NCBI GenBank assembly: GCA_009823505.1
Contig: VZQC01008874.1
Span: 1,207,330 to 1,271,329, forward strand
DNA length: 64,000 bases
Direction of reading: 5' to 3'
DNA from: Rhizomys pruinosus
Taxonomy: Eukaryota; Chordata; Mammalia; Rodentia; Spalacidae
This document shows positions 59,900 through 64,000 of this stretch, in pieces. Under the pieces are notes generated by a model that saw only the letters and a program-made list of their open reading frames with translations, did no database searches and was not told the origin of the DNA. Both the position numbers and the translations under genes were made by a program. How positions within the stretch are numbered: the first letter of the stretch is position 1; each line of letters opens with the position of its first letter.

Positions 59900-61275
59900 C
59901 TAATTATGATTCACTTGCTCATCCTTGGCTGGTGGCTTATTAGGCTTTACTTCTCTATATCATAGTCAATAATTCACTGGGCCCTGTCCAGTTATTGGTT
60001 TGAGGTCTGGATGTTAGATGACCAAGAACAGAAGGATAACTTCCTTAACTCTTCCTCCTGTCCCTTGTTGGGATCCCATACCTTCAACCTCTCTACTTTA
60101 AGATTAAGAACATGTCTATTTCAAACACTGATGCATTACTCTTGTGTGACCCAGATGATCAGGAGGACCCTAGCTGTAAAGCTTCTGGCAAATGTACAGG
60201 GTGTCCACATTGGAACTGTAAATACTACTGGGCCGCTACATGGAGAGTACCTATGACCCATGGTCGCCCACAGTTTTCACTTGTTGGATCATTCGATGGC
60301 ATATTTCCTGTAGGAGACCAGGTAAAATTCATTCTCAAAGACCCATGCCTAATGGAAGACTGACTACGTGATCGCAGTTGGCTCATGGGAAACAATGGAG
60401 TCCTGCTGTCGACATTCATCTGTTAGAAAAAAAAAAAAAAACTATCAAAAACTCCCAAGCAGAAAGGCCCCAACAATCCCTCAATCAAACCACACACCAG
60501 GCAACACAGATTTCCCAGTGCCTGCATTTTGCCACTCAAAATTTTACAACCAGGAGCAACATGTCCTTGGCCTCAGGCCTAGTATTCCTGTGTGGATCCA
60601 GAGTAGATTCCTGTTTCTCAAATAATACTGCCTAATCCACGCCTCCCAGAGGTGCTCACCATGGGTCTGCTTCTCCTGAAGAGCTCTATCCAGACCCATT
60701 TGGGGGCTTAGGTAAAAAAGGAAAAAAAAAAAAAAAACCTTGACTACCTCCTCAGTTAACCAAGAGATCAGCTACTCTAGCAGTGTTTGTTGGAATTAGC
60801 TTAGTCTCAACCATAGCAGCCTTGAGCTTTGCAACAGGAAATATGAGACACCATTTTCTTCTTGCTAGACAGTTTTCCCAGGAAATCTGAAGGCTCACTG
60901 ACAAGATTACTACAGCTGTGGAAGCTACAGCACAGTCCATTCAGGTGCTACAACAACAGCTCTCATCTTTGACCAAGGTTACTCTCCCAAACATACATGT
61001 CTTAGAAAGGGGAGATTTGTGTTTTCCTGGGGAGAAGAATGTTGCTACAAGCAGTCAGGAAGAATTGAACAAAATCTTTGATGCCTTGAAAAGATGGCCC
61101 ACGATCTCTCCCTAAGAGGCCTCCCTGACGAACTAGCCTCGGGATGGGCAATCATGAACGGTAAAATCACAGTAACCTCATGCCTCATTCTGGTAGTAGC
61201 TCACTGCCTTATTGGTGCTTACAAGATGGAATCCAACAACTCACCCACACCAGTTTTAATCAACTTTAATCACTC
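59900..61275 (+). pseudogene. env: ERV env remnant (SU and TM)
   Basis: Follows integrase as env should. 59990-60365 has two short frames with Cys-rich SU-like sequence (CKASGKCTGCPHWNCKYYW). An A-run at 60427-60440 and further frameshifts follow. About 60775-60850 holds a hydrophobic stretch suited to a TM fusion peptide, then QSIQVLQQQLSSL (about 60935-60975), a heptad-repeat coiled coil typical of gammaretroviral TM. 61140-61215 is another hydrophobic part that may be the membrane anchor. I see no intact CX6CC motif. Stops and frameshifts make it a pseudogene. Confidence 0.8.
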
Positions 61276-61880
61276 TCCCTTCAGACAAATATAATGCATC
61301 CATGCTGATGATGGTGAAACCCAAAGTATTTAAAAATGGCATTTGCCTTATGTTTAATAATTATTTAATTATATTTATCACTGCTTATTGTTATAGAGTC
61401 TAACTTACTACCTATGATCACATGCTTTTAGTCTGAAGAATTTTCTTTGGTATTTCATGCAGTGGTGTTAATTCAAGAAACAAATGTCATATTTGATTTC
61501 ACTGAAGAAGAAACTTTTCTTTTCTTCCTGTTTCCTCCCTTCCATTTGTTCACTCTTTTGTCTTTTTATGGGCAGCATAAAGAACTGGTGCCAGAATCTT
61601 GCACACATCAGGTATTCTCTCAAGCTTTGTGCACAGATCTATTTTTTCATTCCTCAAAATTTTAAACAGACACAATATTGTTTGATGACACTTCATCTCC
61701 TTTGCAGTCTGAACTGTATTGATTTTTGAAGATAGCTCATTTAAAGTTACTGTTCACACTCAATAATTCATAATATTCAGTGATTAATATATGTTATATA
61801 AAATTATCCAGTTTTAGTGGAAACCCTGTAAAAGGTTTTGAGAGTTTCTTCATTTCTTCTTTTAATAAAGGGGATGTGTC
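61276..61880. other. Nothing certain
   Basis: AT-rich sequence downstream of the ERV. No 3' LTR recognised. Two overlapping open frames of 72-81 codons (61447-61729) look like noise. Confidence 0.4.
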
Positions 61881-61884
61881 TTAA

Positions 61885-62106
61885 TAGAAGGTTTGAATTT
61901 TTGTATATTCCATACAGAACATCTCAATCAAACCTAATCCTCATTATACCTCCTTCCTAACTGGCACCCTCCCATAGCACCCCCACTGAAATTCACACAT
62001 CTTGTCATTTGTGTTAAGACATATGGCATCATGTTAGTTTTCCCAGACATTCTTCAATACAACTTCATCTACTGAGGTTTAGTCTATCTATCCAAAGTCC
62101 TATTCT
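61885..62106 (-). mobile_element. L1 (Lx-like) 3' region fragment, antisense
   Basis: TTGTATATTCCATACAGAAC, TTGTCATTTGTGTTAAGAC and CAACTTCATCTACTGAGG follow the start of the 5480 and 39405 elements in order, strongly diverged. Confidence 0.55.
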
Positions 62107-62227
62107 TTTATTTTATTTATTTTTTTTGTATGTGTATGAATGTACTGTCTGCATGTAGGTTTGTGCACCCATGTCGTGCAATGCTGCAGAGGTCAGAAGA
62201 GGGTGTCAGATTCCCCTGGAACTGGAG
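62107..62227 (-). mobile_element. B2/B3-type SINE cut off at an N
   Basis: TGTATGTGTATGAATGTACT, TCGTGCAATGCTGCAGAGG, GATTCCCCTGGAACTGGAG, then an N at 62228 where the element should continue with TTACAGACGG and the tRNA-like head. The 5' half is missing and unrelated sequence follows. Confidence 0.95.
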
Positions 62228-62412
62228 NTAAAAGTGGAAAATTAATAACTATGTTCCAAGCCTTGCTATCAATGATCTCAAGCTTTCCTGGCTTAGATTA
62301 CATGAACATAAAATCTTTCTGTAATATAACATTATGGCCAAGAAAATGAACTGGACTGGTTTTCCTCCACCAAAATCTCCATTCTGTCAGCTACCTTTAA
62401 AATGTGTGCCCC

Positions 62413-62628
62413 AATACAAGATGGCTCAGCAGTTAGGAGCACTGGTTGTTCTTGCAGAAGACCTGAGTTCAAATCCCAGAACCCACATGGCAGCTAACAA
62501 TATCTCATAAATCCAGTTCCAGGGGAATGAAGACTCTCTTCTGACCTCTGCAGCCATTACACGTCAGAGGTGCACTTTCATACATGCAGGCAATGCATGC
62601 AAACACATATAATAAAAAGTAAACTAAT
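62413..62628 (+). mobile_element. B2/B3-type SINE (duplicate of 42785-43000)
   Basis: Same sequence as the other copy with ACACGTCAGAG for ACACGGCAGAG. Confidence 0.9.
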
Positions 62629-63489
62629 TTAATAACATGTGTGTCCAAAGAATAAGTTCTTGAGAAAAATATGCAAACTACTAAATAACCAAAGATTATG
62701 GGCACCATGGGGTAGTTGTAGATTACTATATGTGTTATCTCATTAAAAACATATATCCTCCTAAACAACCTGTTGTGTGAGTTTCACAGACTATGCACTC
62801 AAGGACAAGCATACCCAAGATTCTCAGGCTCATGAACAGTTGAAACAGAACTGAACTCTGTTCTGCTATATCCAGGCATAATATATTATCCCCAAACATA
62901 ATGAATAGCTAATTCTGAAAAAATCATTCTAGGCTATACAATGTGGTCTATATCAACAATTTATTTTGGGAGGCATGGATATTTTCATTTGAATATACAG
63001 AGGATGGAAAACTTAATCACCTCATAGACAGTGTTGAAGACTGAACAGTGGGAGAAGAGGAGCCTGGATACTGTAGACAAGAATTCATACACAGGCAAGG
63101 GCCAAGTTCTATATTATAAACTACTACTTTCAATTAAAATGTACCTAAAATGATGGAGGGGATGGATTTTCTTCTTAACTATAACCTAATTTAGATTGCT
63201 TCATAGCAATCAATGTGAAAGTAAGTTCAAAAATTGGAAAAAGTAAAAAAAAAATCAAATTTTGGAACTAATTATGTTTTCCTACACAAAGTCAGAGGTA
63301 CTATATAACAATCAGAAATATAAAGTTCATATTTTATGTTTGATTTCTATGTTCAGTAAATTAAATTAGCTTTAGTAGAATTTGAAAATAAAATCCTATA
63401 TGCCTATTTCAAGAAAAGTACATGAAATTTTTGTGAAAGAAGTATAAATATAGAACTACACAAACAAACCACTTTTCATTTTAAAAAAT

Positions 63490-64000
63490 ATGGTTCTAGA
63501 GGGAATTGGACTGGAGGGCTCATTCCTCAATGTAATCAAAGCCATATACAGGAAACCCACAGTCAGTATCATCCTAAATGGAGAAATGTTAGAACCATTC
63601 CCCTTAAAGGCAGGAACCCTTCAAGGCTTCCCCCTATCACCACTCCTCTTCAATCTAATGTTTGAAACACTTGCTAGGGCAATAAGATAAGAAAGGGAAA
63701 TTAAAGAGTATTCATTGGAAAAGAGGAAATCAAGCTATCTCTTTTTGCAGACTGTATGATAGTTTAAGGAATGCTAAAATCTTCACCAGCAAACTCCTAG
63801 AAATGATTATGAGTTTCAGTAAACTGGCAGGATACAAAAATTAACCTAGAAAAATCAGTAGCCTTTCTAACAACAAGCAACTTAAGAAGGTATATAAGGA
63901 GACCTTTCCACTTCTAATAGCCTCGCAAAAAATAAAATATCTAGGAACAAACCTAACCAAAGACACCGAAGCTCTCTACACAAAAATTTTAAACCCCTGA
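63490..64000 (+). mobile_element. L1 ORF2 fragment (duplicate of 43862-44372)
   Basis: RT-domain frame with [16 protein letters not shown] and [10 protein letters not shown], the same stop after LARAIR, and the same destroyed FADD region (near 63746-63768). Runs off the window. Confidence 0.93.

Larger units (their letters stand above)
57200..61275 (+). mobile_element. Class I (gammaretrovirus-like) ERV relic
   Basis: Degenerate provirus body with pol then env in retroviral order on the plus strand. Segments, all in changing frames: possible gag/protease remains (57200-57950), reverse transcriptase, connection/RNase H, integrase with the C-terminal GPY/F-like region, surface and transmembrane env. 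Base composition is C-rich and quite unlike the AT-rich surroundings, as is usual for such ERVs. No LTR pair is visible, most of gag is absent, and every gene has stops and frameshifts, so it cannot make virus. A (TC)n tract interrupts it at 58526-58560. Confidence 0.9.
62229..64000. repeat. Duplicated segment, copy 2
   Basis: Near-identical to 42601-44372 in the same orientation, starting at the base after the N. It carries the B2/B3 SINE (62413-62628) and the truncated L1 ORF2 (from 63490). Confidence 0.97.

Overview
This is a stretch of mammalian, almost certainly rodent, nuclear DNA with no intact protein-coding gene. The evidence is the repeat content. There are B1 (7SL-derived) and B2/B3-type (tRNA-derived) SINEs on both strands, several with exact target-site duplications (TSDs). 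There are also ORR1/MaLR-type LTRs, decayed rodent L1 copies and one class I endogenous retrovirus (ERV). B1 together with B2/B3 and ORR1 points to a muroid rodent. The B2/B3 consensus here (long 3' body ending in a CCTCTTCTGACCTC-type segment) is not the common mouse form, so a non-murine muroid is likely; that is inference. Base composition is AT-rich and nearly every long open frame is repeat-derived.

Layout. 1-3.6 kb: decayed plus-strand L1 with nested B1s. 4.2-9.7 kb: a copy of a ~0.9-kb L1-associated module, a minus-strand L1 region, a (CT)n tract and SINEs. 9.7-13 kb: mostly unrecognised AT-rich sequence plus a composite SINE. 13.1-19.6 kb: a MaLR-like LTR, a 5'-truncated L1 with its TSD, two full B2/B3 copies, and a minus-strand truncated module copy. 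20.4-24.4 kb: B1, minus-strand L1, a 963-bp assembly gap, another module copy. 24.4-29.8 kb: quiet sequence, microsatellites and degraded SINEs. 29.8-33.8 kb: a B1 + ORR1 LTR + B2 block present twice in tandem; the second copy is full of small indels and carries a ~200-bp poly-C tract. 34.9-41.6 kb: module copy, ORR1 LTR, B2, minus-strand L1 and B1s. 42.6-47.7 kb: L1 ORF2 remnant and a 1.06-kb tandem duplication. 48.4-56.8 kb: SINEs, two L1 3' ends, and a mosaic insertion bounded by one 16-bp TSD. 57.2-61.3 kb: an ERV relic with traces of pol and env. 61.9-64.0 kb: truncated L1 and B2, then a single N followed by a near-identical copy of 42.6-44.4 kb up to the window edge.

Nothing here works as a gene system; the interest lies in retrotransposon structure and assembly. 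Single Ns at 31736 and 62228 sit exactly at duplication boundaries and look like false joins. The L1-type 3' ends fall into three groups in which different upstream modules precede a related tail, and one of these is shown to move as a unit by a TSD. Two weak exon candidates in non-repeat DNA (31305-31376 on +, 52033-52292 on -) are noted at low confidence.
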